From Candidatus Rikenella faecigallinarum (GTDB lineage Bacteria > Bacteroidota > Bacteroidia > Bacteroidales > Rikenellaceae): 64,000 nt of DNA. A program made the position numbers and the translations under genes. Below the pieces are notes generated by a model. That model worked only from the letters and a program-made list of their open reading frames with translations. It made no database searches and was not told the origin of the DNA. The stretch covers positions 96,811 to 160,810 of the forward strand of contig DXHL01000019.1 in NCBI GenBank assembly GCA_019113395.1. Reading direction: 5' to 3'. Shown here piece by piece: positions 55,601-64,000 of the stretch (positions are counted from its first letter, which is position 1; the number at the start of each line of letters is the position of its first letter).

Positions 55601-56873
55601 TGATTTGGAAGAGGAATCCGCTCTGTCCCTTGCCGAAGCCGTAGTCCAGGCGGACATTCACACGTTTTTTGAATTCCCAGCGGTATCCGATACCGAAATT
55701 AGGTAACGTATGACCCCAGCGAAATGTTTTGAAGTCGTGGTACACATTTCCGGCACCGACCCATGCGGCGATGCCGTGGCGATGCCAGATGTGCTGCCGC
55801 AGTTCCATTTGGATTTCGCTCAGGTTGCGGTCGCGGTAGCGTCCCTGGTAGTAGCCGCGCATGCGGTACGAACCGCCCAGTTCGGCCATCATGGTCCAGG
55901 GCACATCGCCATAGTTATGCTGGGAGTGGAAGTCAAAGGCCAGCACGGCCCCTTTCCACAGTTGCTGGTAGTAGTCCACAATCAGGTCCGTACGGCCGTA
56001 GGCATATTTGTTCCCCAGCCAATGGGGATTGGCATACTGTTCGAGCCGTACGTACCACCCTTTGTAGGCATTGGTCATCACATCGCGCGAGTCGTAGTTC
56101 AGCACGAAACCCATCCCGAAACTCAGGATAGATTGCCGCTGTCCGTTGAGCAGTTCGGGGCGTTCGAAATGGATGCCGTCCACGTAGTCGAAACTGGCCA
56201 CGGGCCCCAGATAGAGGTTCGGAGCGATGCGGAATTGAAAATCGGCCTTGATTTGGTTTTGTTTTCGGGTGTATCCGCTGGCATTGGCATCGTCGCGTGC
56301 CAGGTCGTAGCCGATACCCCAGAAAGCGCTGGGGAACGAGTAGGTGTAGAGAACGTAATTGAGCCGATACCGCTCGCGAGGAAAGATATTGGTTCCGCGA
56401 ATCCCCACCACATAGAAGCCCGAGGTGGCCACCGAACTGAAGAGCGAGACATTGGAGGGTTGCAACAGCGTATCGCTGCGGTCGGTATAGTAAAGCCCGG
56501 AGGCCACGATACCCAGTCCGAACTGGATATCATTGGCATAGAACGGTCCCCCGATAATGCTGAAGTCGAATTTTTTGTCGCGTTTCTCCTGGTTGGACTC
56601 GGTGAAAAAACGCATGAAGCGTTGCCAGCCGGTGAGCCGCGCGGGCGTGGTATCCGCCCCCACAACGGTCAGGCTGTCAGCAACGGTCAGGGTATCGTTC
56701 GCGAAGTGTCTTTCGGCACCACGCTGCAGAGTATCGGTTCTGCGCCTCTCCTTTCCGGCCGGCTCCATGCCCACCGATTCCCGCGCCTCGGTCGGCTGCA
56801 GAGCCAGACCGACCGCAATGACCGTCAAGAAAAAGAGATGGCGGAATCGAATCATACGCATAAGGAGGTTCAA
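55587..56873 (-). CDS. Omp85/BamA-TamA-type outer membrane barrel without obvious POTRA domains
   Basis: Barrel pattern RMRGYYQGRYRDRNLSEIQMELRQHIW; terminal aromatic (INEAF). Confidence 0.82.
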   Translation of the reverse strand: MNLLMRMIRFRHLFFLTVIAVGLALQPTEARESVGMEPAGKERRRTDTLQRGAERHFANDTLTVADSLTVVGADTTPARLTGWQRFMRFFTESNQEKRDKKFDFSIIGGPFYANDIQFGLGIVASGLYYTDRSDTLLQPSNVSLFSSVATSGFYVVGIRGTNIFPRERYRLNYVLYTYSFPSAFWGIGYDLARDDANASGYTRKQNQIKADFQFRIAPNLYLGPVASFDYVDGIHFERPELLNGQRQSILSFGMGFVLNYDSRDVMTNAYKGWYVRLEQYANPHWLGNKYAYGRTDLIVDYYQQLWKGAVLAFDFHSQHNYGDVPWTMMAELGGSYRMRGYYQGRYRDRNLSEIQMELRQHIWHRHGIAAWVGAGNVYHDFKTFRWGHTLPNFGIGYRWEFKKRVNVRLDYGFGKGQSGFLFQINEAF

Positions 56874-56892
56874 GAATAAGCCCTGACAGGCA

Positions 56893-57855
56893 TTAATATT
56901 GGAGTTTCACGTTGTCCACCCACAAACTGTTGCCCACGGTTCCCACGTAGGCTCCGCCGTAGCTCGAGGTGATTTGGAGCATCAGGTGCGTGGGCTGCTC
57001 GTCAGCATCGGCCCACCCGACTTCGTGAATCGGAACCATCACTCCTTTGCTGTTGCGGCACCAGTTGGCCTGGGCGTCCGGCACCAGCCCCATCTGGGGT
57101 TGGAAATAGCTTTGCCCCGTGATATCCCCGTAGTGAATCGGTATGGCGTGTCCGTTTATCCAGTCGGCGGTATTTCGTCCGATTCGCTCGTTGGCCGTGG
57201 CCACCCGTTTGGCGTAGACGTTTCCGTCGGTATCTTCCCACCGTTTTTGGAGCATCAGGGTCACATCAGCATAGTCGCGCCCCGGCACCACCTTCTGGGA
57301 ACTGAAGCCGGTGGCCTTGATGCGGTTGGAGGAGCCGTCGGTATGGTATTTGTAATCCATCACCAGCGCCGTGGGATGTCCCGTGAAGGGAACCCCCTGA
57401 TTGAGTTTTGCCTGCGGGTTTTTGGTATCCTGGACCGGTTCGAGCATCTCGCCCAGGAAGATGCTCCCCGAAGCCAGAACCGAAATATTGATAACGCCCA
57501 ACACCTTGACCGTTTCCAGTTTGGTATCGAGTCGGGCACAGTAGCCGTTTCCGCGCCGTTCGGGCACCACCGTGACACTCCCTTTGGTAATGCCGCTCAC
57601 TTTGGCCAGCACGTTCGAGGTACGCCACGGCGAACGACTGCTGCGGCGATAGGGGATGTTGCCCCGAATAGTGTCGTGCGGGGCGATTTCATAGAGATAA
57701 CGGGTTTTTCCTCCGATAACGGAAGACTCTTCGATTTCACGCACGACCCACTGGTCGAAATTTCCGAACGAAAGGAGTGCGGTTTTTTGGGCACGCACAG
57801 GAACCGCTGCCAGCAGCAGCGTGACCGGGATAAGCCAAGGATAAGGTTTGTTCAT
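56893..57855 (-). CDS. secreted PCMD-like (putative carbohydrate metabolism domain) protein
   Basis: Signal peptide MNKPYPWLIPVTLLLAAVPVRAQ; FGNFDQWVVREI...GSIFLGEML...PFTGHPTALVMDYKYH...SLWVDNVKLQY. Confidence 0.75.
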   Translation of the reverse strand: MNKPYPWLIPVTLLLAAVPVRAQKTALLSFGNFDQWVVREIEESSVIGGKTRYLYEIAPHDTIRGNIPYRRSSRSPWRTSNVLAKVSGITKGSVTVVPERRGNGYCARLDTKLETVKVLGVINISVLASGSIFLGEMLEPVQDTKNPQAKLNQGVPFTGHPTALVMDYKYHTDGSSNRIKATGFSSQKVVPGRDYADVTLMLQKRWEDTDGNVYAKRVATANERIGRNTADWINGHAIPIHYGDITGQSYFQPQMGLVPDAQANWCRNSKGVMVPIHEVGWADADEQPTHLMLQITSSYGGAYVGTVGNSLWVDNVKLQY

Positions 57856-58245
57856 GGTCGGTTCCGTTTTTTTGTGAGGAGCGGCACCAAATTTTCCGCT
57901 TGGGTGCTGCAAGGTTCAGGTATGGTGTTGTCCTGCCGCTTGATGCACCCAAATAATTGTCAGAAAATCAGGCCACAAAGATAGCAATTCTTACACAACC
58001 TGCCACTGCGGTTGGTTTACCACTGCATAGGTAGTATTTTTTGTTGGCATTTGGTATAAATTTCGCATTTTTCACCCAAAAGCGACCACCACTGTCGCCA
58101 TTTTGGCCATTTTCACGGGTTCTGGCCATCTCCAATCCAACCTAAAAACGCCCACATTTCCCACGCAACAGCTACCACAGGTTTACCGCAGCAAAAGAGT
58201 TTTATCAAGAATTATGCCACATTTCCCCTGAAAAATGAAATAGTT

Positions 58246-58398
58246 ATGACAAAAAGGAAGATAGAGAAAACTTATTGCGAGACGATTGCAATGTTTCGCA
58301 CAATTCTTCGGCTCATGGAGTTGGGTTCCGAATCATCCTCTCCTTCTGCCCGCTTTCCCAAAAGTTCCCCTGAACTTCCGCTCACCGTATTCCGTTAA
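58246..58398 (+). CDS. candidate 50-aa small ORF in an otherwise unexplained intergenic region
   Basis: ATG 58246 to TAA 58398: MTKRKIEKTYCETIAMFRTILRLMELGSESSSPSARFPKSSPELPLTVFR. No homology check possible. Confidence 0.2.
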   Translation: MTKRKIEKTYCETIAMFRTILRLMELGSESSSPSARFPKSSPELPLTVFR

Positions 58399-58401
58399 GG
58401 G

Positions 58402-59043
58402 TTATTTCGCTTTGCTTTTCCGTTTGGCCAAACTATCCTCCACCCAGCGGTCAATCACCTCCTCCACGCCGCGGATGTACTCTTCCCACCCTGCCTGTGT
58501 CTGCAGGGCAATCCCGTTGTAGGTCGGGCAACTCTCCTCGAGTAGCGCCAGATAACTGACCGACGCCGCCACCAGCGTCGCCAGAGGAGCTACTTCGGCT
58601 GTCGGCCGCTCCGTCAGGGCGGCGACAGCCTCCACCAGCCGCACCCCCGTGGCTTCGCGCTGCTGCCGCAGCGCTGCCACCACAGCATTCGCTCCGCTCA
58701 ACTCCCACCGATAGAGCCGCCGCAACGTCACATCCTGCCGCAGGTGGTCCACCTGGGCGCGAAACAGGGCTTTCAGATAGGGTGCCAGTTGTTTCCGTTT
58801 GCCGGGGAACTCCGAACGATAGTTAATCCAGAAGTCATGCGCCTCGATATAGGCGGCTATCAGCCCATCGAGTGAACCGAAATAACGGTATATCAACACT
58901 TTTGATACCCCGGCCCGTTCGGCTACGGCATTTACTTTCAGTTGTTCGAAACCGCTCTCGGCCACCATCTCGCCCACCGCCTGCAACAGGGCCTTTTCGG
59001 TTGTCTGTCTGTCTTTTTCCGTCCGCAATTTTGCGTTTTCCAT
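58402..59043 (-). CDS. TetR-family transcriptional regulator
   Basis: Start MENAKLRTEKDRQTTEKALLQAVGEMVAESGFEQLKVNAVAERAGVSKVLIYRYFGSLDGL HTH. Confidence 0.92.
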   Translation of the reverse strand: MENAKLRTEKDRQTTEKALLQAVGEMVAESGFEQLKVNAVAERAGVSKVLIYRYFGSLDGLIAAYIEAHDFWINYRSEFPGKRKQLAPYLKALFRAQVDHLRQDVTLRRLYRWELSGANAVVAALRQQREATGVRLVEAVAALTERPTAEVAPLATLVAASVSYLALLEESCPTYNGIALQTQAGWEEYIRGVEEVIDRWVEDSLAKRKSKAK

Positions 59044-59055
59044 AAGCAAAAACAA

Positions 59056-59104
59056 AAGTTACCTTTCGGTTACAAAGATATGTAACCAAAAGGTAACTTC
59101 CAAA
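59056..59104 (-). promoter_or_regulatory. tetR promoter with overlapping TetR operator-like inverted repeat
   Basis: IR aagttacctttcggttac (59056-59073) / gtaaccaaaaggtaactt (59082-59099), 17/18 matches; -7 TATCTTTG on minus strand (59080-59073) and -33 TTTG (59104-59101), spacer 20 nt. Confidence 0.8.
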
Positions 59105-59127
59105 TCCAAACACATCCCCACTTCCGC

Positions 59128-60732
59128 CTACACCATGTCGTCGCCCGTTTTGGCGTATTTGACACGTATCGTCTTGTGGAACGGGATAAAACGCGAGACG
59201 ACGGCTATCACCAGCGACACCACGAACAACCATCCCAGAATCTCCTTCAGCGCCAGCAAGAGACTCTGCTGCTGGACAATCTGATGCAACTGGGTTATCG
59301 CCATTTGGTTGACCTCGGCATAGCCATGTCCCTGAGCCAGGGCACCGTTCAGCGCCGTTTGGTATCGTTCGGCGGCCAACGGGTCTAGCAGCGTAAAGTT
59401 ATCGGCCAGCGAGTGGGTATATTTTTGCTGCAGGTGGTAGAGCAGGTTGCTGTAGAACGATGTAGCCATCACGGGAGCCAGCGCCGAACGGAAGGTAATC
59501 AGGAAAAACGCGTTGTAAATCAAGAATTTCGGATTGAGTTCCTCGACAGCGAAGAGGGCAAAGGCAATAATCAGGGTCAGCATGCCGAGGCCTCGGATGA
59601 ATATGGGGAAGAAGAGGCTTTCGTAGGTGCTGTCAGGCGAAATGCCGAAGTAGAGCATTCCGAAAAAGAGGGCAAAACAGGCCATTCCACCGGCAATCAG
59701 GAATCGGAACCGCCACCGCTGCCAGCGGAACCACCAGAAACAGACGAATGCGGCCAGGCAGTAGCCCGGCAGGAGATAGATATAGAGCGTGTAGGTACGT
59801 GTGGGGTCTACCTGCAGGATGGAGGTCATGTAGTTGGTCAGCAGGGTAGTCGAGGTACTGAAGAACATGACTATCATCATGTAGAGATACCCGACAATGG
59901 CTTTGGGCTGGTAGAGGGGTTCGAGCCTCAGGTAGGGTTTGCGGGCGTGATACTGGTTCCAGACAAAGAGTGCGATAAGCATCGGTGCCAGTACGATGTA
60001 TAGCCGAATGCGGAACGACGACATCCAGTCGAGGAGTTTCCCGTAATTGATGACATACATCAGCATGAGCAGTCCGGCCGAGATAAGGAGCATTTCGCGC
60101 AGGTGGAGGTCAGAGAGGGGTATTTTCTCCAGCGCACGGTCATGACGAAAAAAGAGCGCCACCAGCAGAATAGCCACCAGCAGCAGTATCATCATGAAGT
60201 AATACATATACTGCCAGTTGTAGTAGTAGGCCAGTTCGGCGGTGATAATCATCGAGAGCTGCCCGCCGCAGAAGACCAGCGGGTAGAAGTAGGCATAGAA
60301 TTCGCTACGGACGTTGTTCGGGCTGAATATTTTTTGGAGGCGGTGGATTCCCCATAGCATCAGGAATGCCTTGAGGAATCCGATGGCGAAGCTGCAGGCA
60401 ATCAGCACATCGGCATTGTGTGAGCGGGCACAAATCCAGCTCAGCACGAGTTGCAGGAGCAGGTCGCCGAGCAACAAGACTTTCGAGGACAAGGCACGCA
60501 ACACCCTGGGGATAATGGGGTATGCTACCGCCATGCCTGCCGAGGCGGCATAGTAGCCCATGGTAATATCTTCGGTGTCGGTGCCGAGGGTGTTCGAGAC
60601 CTCGAGCATGCTCCCGGTGTAGGAGCCGTTGAGCATCGTGATGGGGATAATCACCACAAAGAGCGCGACCACCGCCACCCAGTCGGGCACCCATCGGCGC
60701 AGGGGTATTTCGAGGGTTTCGGCCGTAATCAT
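59128..60732 (-). CDS. MFS drug:H+ antiporter (EmrB/DHA2-like)
   Basis: 534 aa, about 14 TM; TLGTDTEDITMGYYAASAGMAVAYPIIPRVLR; next to EmrA-like gene. Confidence 0.85.
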   Translation of the reverse strand: MITAETLEIPLRRWVPDWVAVVALFVVIIPITMLNGSYTGSMLEVSNTLGTDTEDITMGYYAASAGMAVAYPIIPRVLRALSSKVLLLGDLLLQLVLSWICARSHNADVLIACSFAIGFLKAFLMLWGIHRLQKIFSPNNVRSEFYAYFYPLVFCGGQLSMIITAELAYYYNWQYMYYFMMILLLVAILLVALFFRHDRALEKIPLSDLHLREMLLISAGLLMLMYVINYGKLLDWMSSFRIRLYIVLAPMLIALFVWNQYHARKPYLRLEPLYQPKAIVGYLYMMIVMFFSTSTTLLTNYMTSILQVDPTRTYTLYIYLLPGYCLAAFVCFWWFRWQRWRFRFLIAGGMACFALFFGMLYFGISPDSTYESLFFPIFIRGLGMLTLIIAFALFAVEELNPKFLIYNAFFLITFRSALAPVMATSFYSNLLYHLQQKYTHSLADNFTLLDPLAAERYQTALNGALAQGHGYAEVNQMAITQLHQIVQQQSLLLALKEILGWLFVVSLVIAVVSRFIPFHKTIRVKYAKTGDDMV

Positions 60733-61796
60733 CGTCTGAGGGCTTCGGTTTCGACCATCATGCCGGCCCGCAGCAGCGCCATATCGTCATCCGATACCCC
60801 TTCGAAGTCGATGCGCACGGGGATACGCTGCTGGACCTTGACAAAGTTGCCCGCCGCATTGTCGGTCGGCACCAGCGAATATTTCGAGCCCGTGGCCTCC
60901 GAAATGGCCGTCACCCGCCCCCGAAAAATCCGTCCGGGCAGCGCATCCACCTTCACCCGCACCTCCTGTCCGAGGTAGATGTGTACGATTTGGGTCTCCT
61001 TGTAGTTGGCCGTAACCCACTTGTCGCGGCTGCGCACCAGATAGGAGATGGCCTGCCCCGCCTGCACGAACTGCCCCGGTTCGAGCGTCCGACGACCGAT
61101 GTAACCGTCGTAGGGTGCTGTCAGCACCGTGTACGAGAGGTTCAGCCGAGCCATATCCAGGTCTGCCTCCTGACGCATTACTCCTGCCTCGGCGCTCACC
61201 GTGCGTTTGTCGGCCTCGTGGTACTGCGACTCGGCCGCACGCTTCTGCTCGACAATGGCCTGATAACGCGCCCGTGCCGCTTCATAGGCCGCCTTAGCCT
61301 GTTCGTACTGCTGCTCGGGCACCGACTCCTCGCGCAACAACCGCTCGAAACGGTGGTAGTCCTGTTCGGTCTGCCACAGTTTGGCTTTGGCCTCGGCAAT
61401 GTTCGCATCCTGCACCGCCACGTTGGTTTGCGAAGTACGGACACCCGAATGCACCACGTCCTGTGCCCCCCGTGCGTCGAGCAGCGCCGCTTCGGCCTCC
61501 TTGACCCGAATGCGGTACTCGCGGTCGTCGAGCAGCAGCAACGTATCCCCCGCATGCACATACTGATGCTCCGTGAATCGCACCTCACGAATATAACCCG
61601 CCACCCGTATGTTCAGCGGGGCCACATACTGGTCGATATAGGCATCGTTGGTCACCTCGTAGTGGATGTAACGCCAGAAATAGGAGGCCGTAAACCACAA
61701 TCCCGACCCCGCCAGCAGAATACACACCGTGTTCAGCACGATGTTCCGCATGCGGTGTTTTCGCAGCCGCTGCTGCTGTTTTCTCCAATCGCCCAT
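60729..61796 (-). CDS. HlyD/EmrA-family membrane fusion protein
   Basis: NDAYIDQYVAPLNIRVAGYIREVRFTEHQYVHAGDTLLLLDDREY; overlap with the MFS gene. Confidence 0.93.
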   Translation of the reverse strand: MGDWRKQQQRLRKHRMRNIVLNTVCILLAGSGLWFTASYFWRYIHYEVTNDAYIDQYVAPLNIRVAGYIREVRFTEHQYVHAGDTLLLLDDREYRIRVKEAEAALLDARGAQDVVHSGVRTSQTNVAVQDANIAEAKAKLWQTEQDYHRFERLLREESVPEQQYEQAKAAYEAARARYQAIVEQKRAAESQYHEADKRTVSAEAGVMRQEADLDMARLNLSYTVLTAPYDGYIGRRTLEPGQFVQAGQAISYLVRSRDKWVTANYKETQIVHIYLGQEVRVKVDALPGRIFRGRVTAISEATGSKYSLVPTDNAAGNFVKVQQRIPVRIDFEGVSDDDMALLRAGMMVETEALRR

Positions 61797-61817
61797 AGTC
61801 GAAAATCCGTCTGATTC

Positions 61818-63137
61818 TTAGAGTCGTCCCGTGACCTCCAGAAGTTGATAATAGGTATAAATCACCCGTGTCCGCGCAGCGGTCAGTTGCAGTTCCACCT
61901 CCAGCAGCACGGCATTGGCGTCGAGCAGGTCGGTCAGGATGGCCAGTTGATTGAGGTATCGGTTCTGCATGATGCGGTAGTTTTCGCGCGCCTGCCGCGC
62001 CGAGAGCCGCAGGGCTTCGACCTCCTGCAACGCCTCTTCGTGGCGCAGATAGGCAGTCCGCACCTCCACCCGCAACTGTTGTATCCGCTGCTGCTCGGCA
62101 TTCTGCCGCAACGCCACTCCCAGCCCCGTCGCCCGGATGCGGTGGTTCTCCTTGTATAGGTTCGACAGCGGCATGGTCAGCGAAAGCCCAATGTTCCAGC
62201 CGTTGTTGTAGAGGTCCTCCTGTGTCCGCGCAATGGGCCTCGCCAGCGTGTTCGACGCATAGGCCGACAGGTCGGGCAGAAGCACCGACCGCGCCAGCGG
62301 AACCTCGTTCCGTGCCAGTTCGGTCTGCATCCGCAGTTGTGCGAGCGTCGGGTCGAGGTCACACGCCTCGGCCACATAGGATTCGTAACTGCCGACCGGC
62401 AGCGGTTCGGACAAGAGTGTCGTGTCGGGCACCAGCATCAGGGTCTCCTCCAGCCCCAACAGAATATCGAGTTGCTGAGAGGCAATCCGCAGGTTGTTGC
62501 GGGTCTGCTGCAGCGCCAACTGGTCGTCGGTCAGCTGCATCTCGCTGCGCAAGACGTCGTTCGTGGTTATCAACCCCTCACGCTTCATGCGCCGAATGTC
62601 CTGCAACCGCCGCTCCGACTCCTCGATGTTTCGGTTCAGCACCTGCTCCTGCCGATAGAGGTTGAAGAGTTCGAGGTACTGCCCCATCAGGCTCAGCTTC
62701 ACAGCCGAACGGTCACCGCCCGTCTGCAACGCCGCCAACGAAGCCTCCAACTCGGCCTTGCGCACGGTGTATTTCACTCTGCCTCCGCTGTAAATCTTTT
62801 GGCTGACATCGACGGCATAGTTTTGCGACCACCGCGGCACATCAGGATGATACGGGTCACTGAGTCCACGGCGGAAAATCACCGGCTGCCCCACATAGGC
62901 CCCCTGCAGCCCGACGTTCAAATCGGGCAGGCGGTCTGCGCGTGCCGTTCGCTGTTGCAGTCCGGCCACCTCCTCCTCCAAGGCATCGGCCTGGAGCACC
63001 AGACTGTTGGCCACCCCCAGTTCAAAGAGCTGCTCCACGGAGAGCTGCAGTGTATCGCCAGGCTGTGCTTGTACTCCGAGACAGTCTCCGATACCCAGCA
63101 GCACGAAACTCCATATTTTAAGCCTTCTGCAAAGCAT
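61818..63137 (-). CDS. TolC-family outer membrane efflux protein
   Basis: 439 aa; LQLSVEQLFELGVANSLVLQADALEEEVAGLQQRTARADRLPDLNVG; overlaps marR end by about 20 nt. Confidence 0.92.
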   Translation of the reverse strand: MLCRRLKIWSFVLLGIGDCLGVQAQPGDTLQLSVEQLFELGVANSLVLQADALEEEVAGLQQRTARADRLPDLNVGLQGAYVGQPVIFRRGLSDPYHPDVPRWSQNYAVDVSQKIYSGGRVKYTVRKAELEASLAALQTGGDRSAVKLSLMGQYLELFNLYRQEQVLNRNIEESERRLQDIRRMKREGLITTNDVLRSEMQLTDDQLALQQTRNNLRIASQQLDILLGLEETLMLVPDTTLLSEPLPVGSYESYVAEACDLDPTLAQLRMQTELARNEVPLARSVLLPDLSAYASNTLARPIARTQEDLYNNGWNIGLSLTMPLSNLYKENHRIRATGLGVALRQNAEQQRIQQLRVEVRTAYLRHEEALQEVEALRLSARQARENYRIMQNRYLNQLAILTDLLDANAVLLEVELQLTAARTRVIYTYYQLLEVTGRL

Positions 63138-63561
63138 CCTCTATCTCCATTAGTTCACGGGTCATCCGTTGTATCCGTTGCAGCCCGAGGTGCTGTTCCA
63201 ACCGGGCATACTGTTCGTTCAACAGGGGTAAAATCCGATGCCAGAAGGCCTCTCCCTCGGGCGTCATAAAGACCAGTTTGTTTCGTCGGTCGGCGGGGTC
63301 TTCCCGACGGTAGATATAGCCTTTGCGCTCCAGATTGTTCATCAGGCTGCTCAGGGTCGCTTTTCCCTTGGCGGTTCTCTCGGCCAGGACCTGTTGCGAG
63401 ACGCCCTGTTCGCGCCAGAGGCTGCTCATCACCTGCACCATTTCATACGAGATTCCGACCCCGTGATTTTTCAGCAGACGCATCACGCACTGTCGAAAAG
63501 CGATGCGCATCCGCACGATTTCGATTTGGAGCGTACGGAAGTCGTTACCGGGCATGTTCAT
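63118..63561 (-). CDS. MarR-family transcriptional regulator
   Basis: 147 aa; winged HTH VSQQVLAERTAKGKATLSSLMNNLERKGYIYRREDPADRRNKLVFMTPEGE. Confidence 0.93.
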   Translation of the reverse strand: MNMPGNDFRTLQIEIVRMRIAFRQCVMRLLKNHGVGISYEMVQVMSSLWREQGVSQQVLAERTAKGKATLSSLMNNLERKGYIYRREDPADRRNKLVFMTPEGEAFWHRILPLLNEQYARLEQHLGLQRIQRMTRELMEIEDALQKA

Positions 63562-63590
63562 GGGGTGGGTGTTTTATCAGATTCCGGATG

Positions 63591-63636
63591 CAAAGATACG
63601 GCACGGGTGCGGAATAGTCAAATATTTGACTATTCC
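63591..63636 (-). promoter_or_regulatory. promoter of the marR-tolC-emrA-emrB operon with overlapping palindromic operator
   Basis: Perfect 26-nt palindrome ggaatagtcaaatatttgactattcc (63611-63636); -33 TTTG on minus (63622-63619) inside it, 20-nt spacer, -7 TATCTTTG (63598-63591), ATG at 63561. Confidence 0.88.
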
Positions 63637-64000
63637 AACGCATTTTGCAGGAAACGGATATATTCCCGATTGTTTTTGACCAGCACCTATCCGAAAAAAT
63701 ACTACCGACAACAAACATTCAGACAAATAAACAACCGAATAGTAAATGTTTCAAAAGCAATTTAACAAGTTTCAGTTGGATCTCTAAAAACACCCCAAAA
63801 GCAGAAAAGAAAAAACTCTAAATTTAATTACTAAAATTTACAGAAGAGAGCACCATTGTATTTTTGGTTACTTTCTTTTCAATTATTCCAATTAGCAAAA
63901 TGCATAGTAATTTGTTAAGCTAGACTACTATTTAATACAACCAAATGTAATATATTGCATTTTCACAATATTAAATACTTTTTATACTTTTAGAAGTAAA

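Overview
The window is a protein-dense chromosomal stretch from a fairly GC-rich member of the Bacteroidota. Gene content and TTTG-N20-TATCTTTG type promoters suggest an Alistipes/Rikenellaceae-like gut commensal, but this assignment is inference only. I saw no rRNA, tRNA, prophage, transposase or CRISPR array. The content is mostly core metabolism and housekeeping (ABC-F, rbfA, transaldolase/FSA, dCMP deaminase, L-Thr dehydrogenase, gdhA, panCD, rnr, xerC, hpf, mutAB, nadA, map, ssb, sppA, lpxK, punA, ROK kinase, polyprenyl synthase, thiC). The rest is host-glycan hydrolases (one GH29, two GH20), a TolC/HlyD/ABC exporter interleaved with a GH20 gene, an RND metal-efflux cluster, an envelope-modification trio (PCMD protein, Omp85-like barrel, PEtN transferase), and an EmrAB/TolC-like multidrug operon bracketed by MarR and TetR regulators. 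The most actionable signals are: (1) a perfect 26-bp palindrome overlapping the -33 box of the marR-efflux promoter; (2) an 18-bp inverted repeat with one mismatch that cradles the -7 box of the tetR promoter; (3) a GH20 hexosaminidase embedded in and translationally coupled to an ABC exporter with two ATPases and one permease; (4) an ABC-F protein whose degenerate motifs imply one competent and one dead ATP site; (5) a strongly AT-rich right edge (about 24% GC over the last 220 nt). I did not find a clearly novel defence or mobile system. All calls come from reading the sequence; no searches were run.
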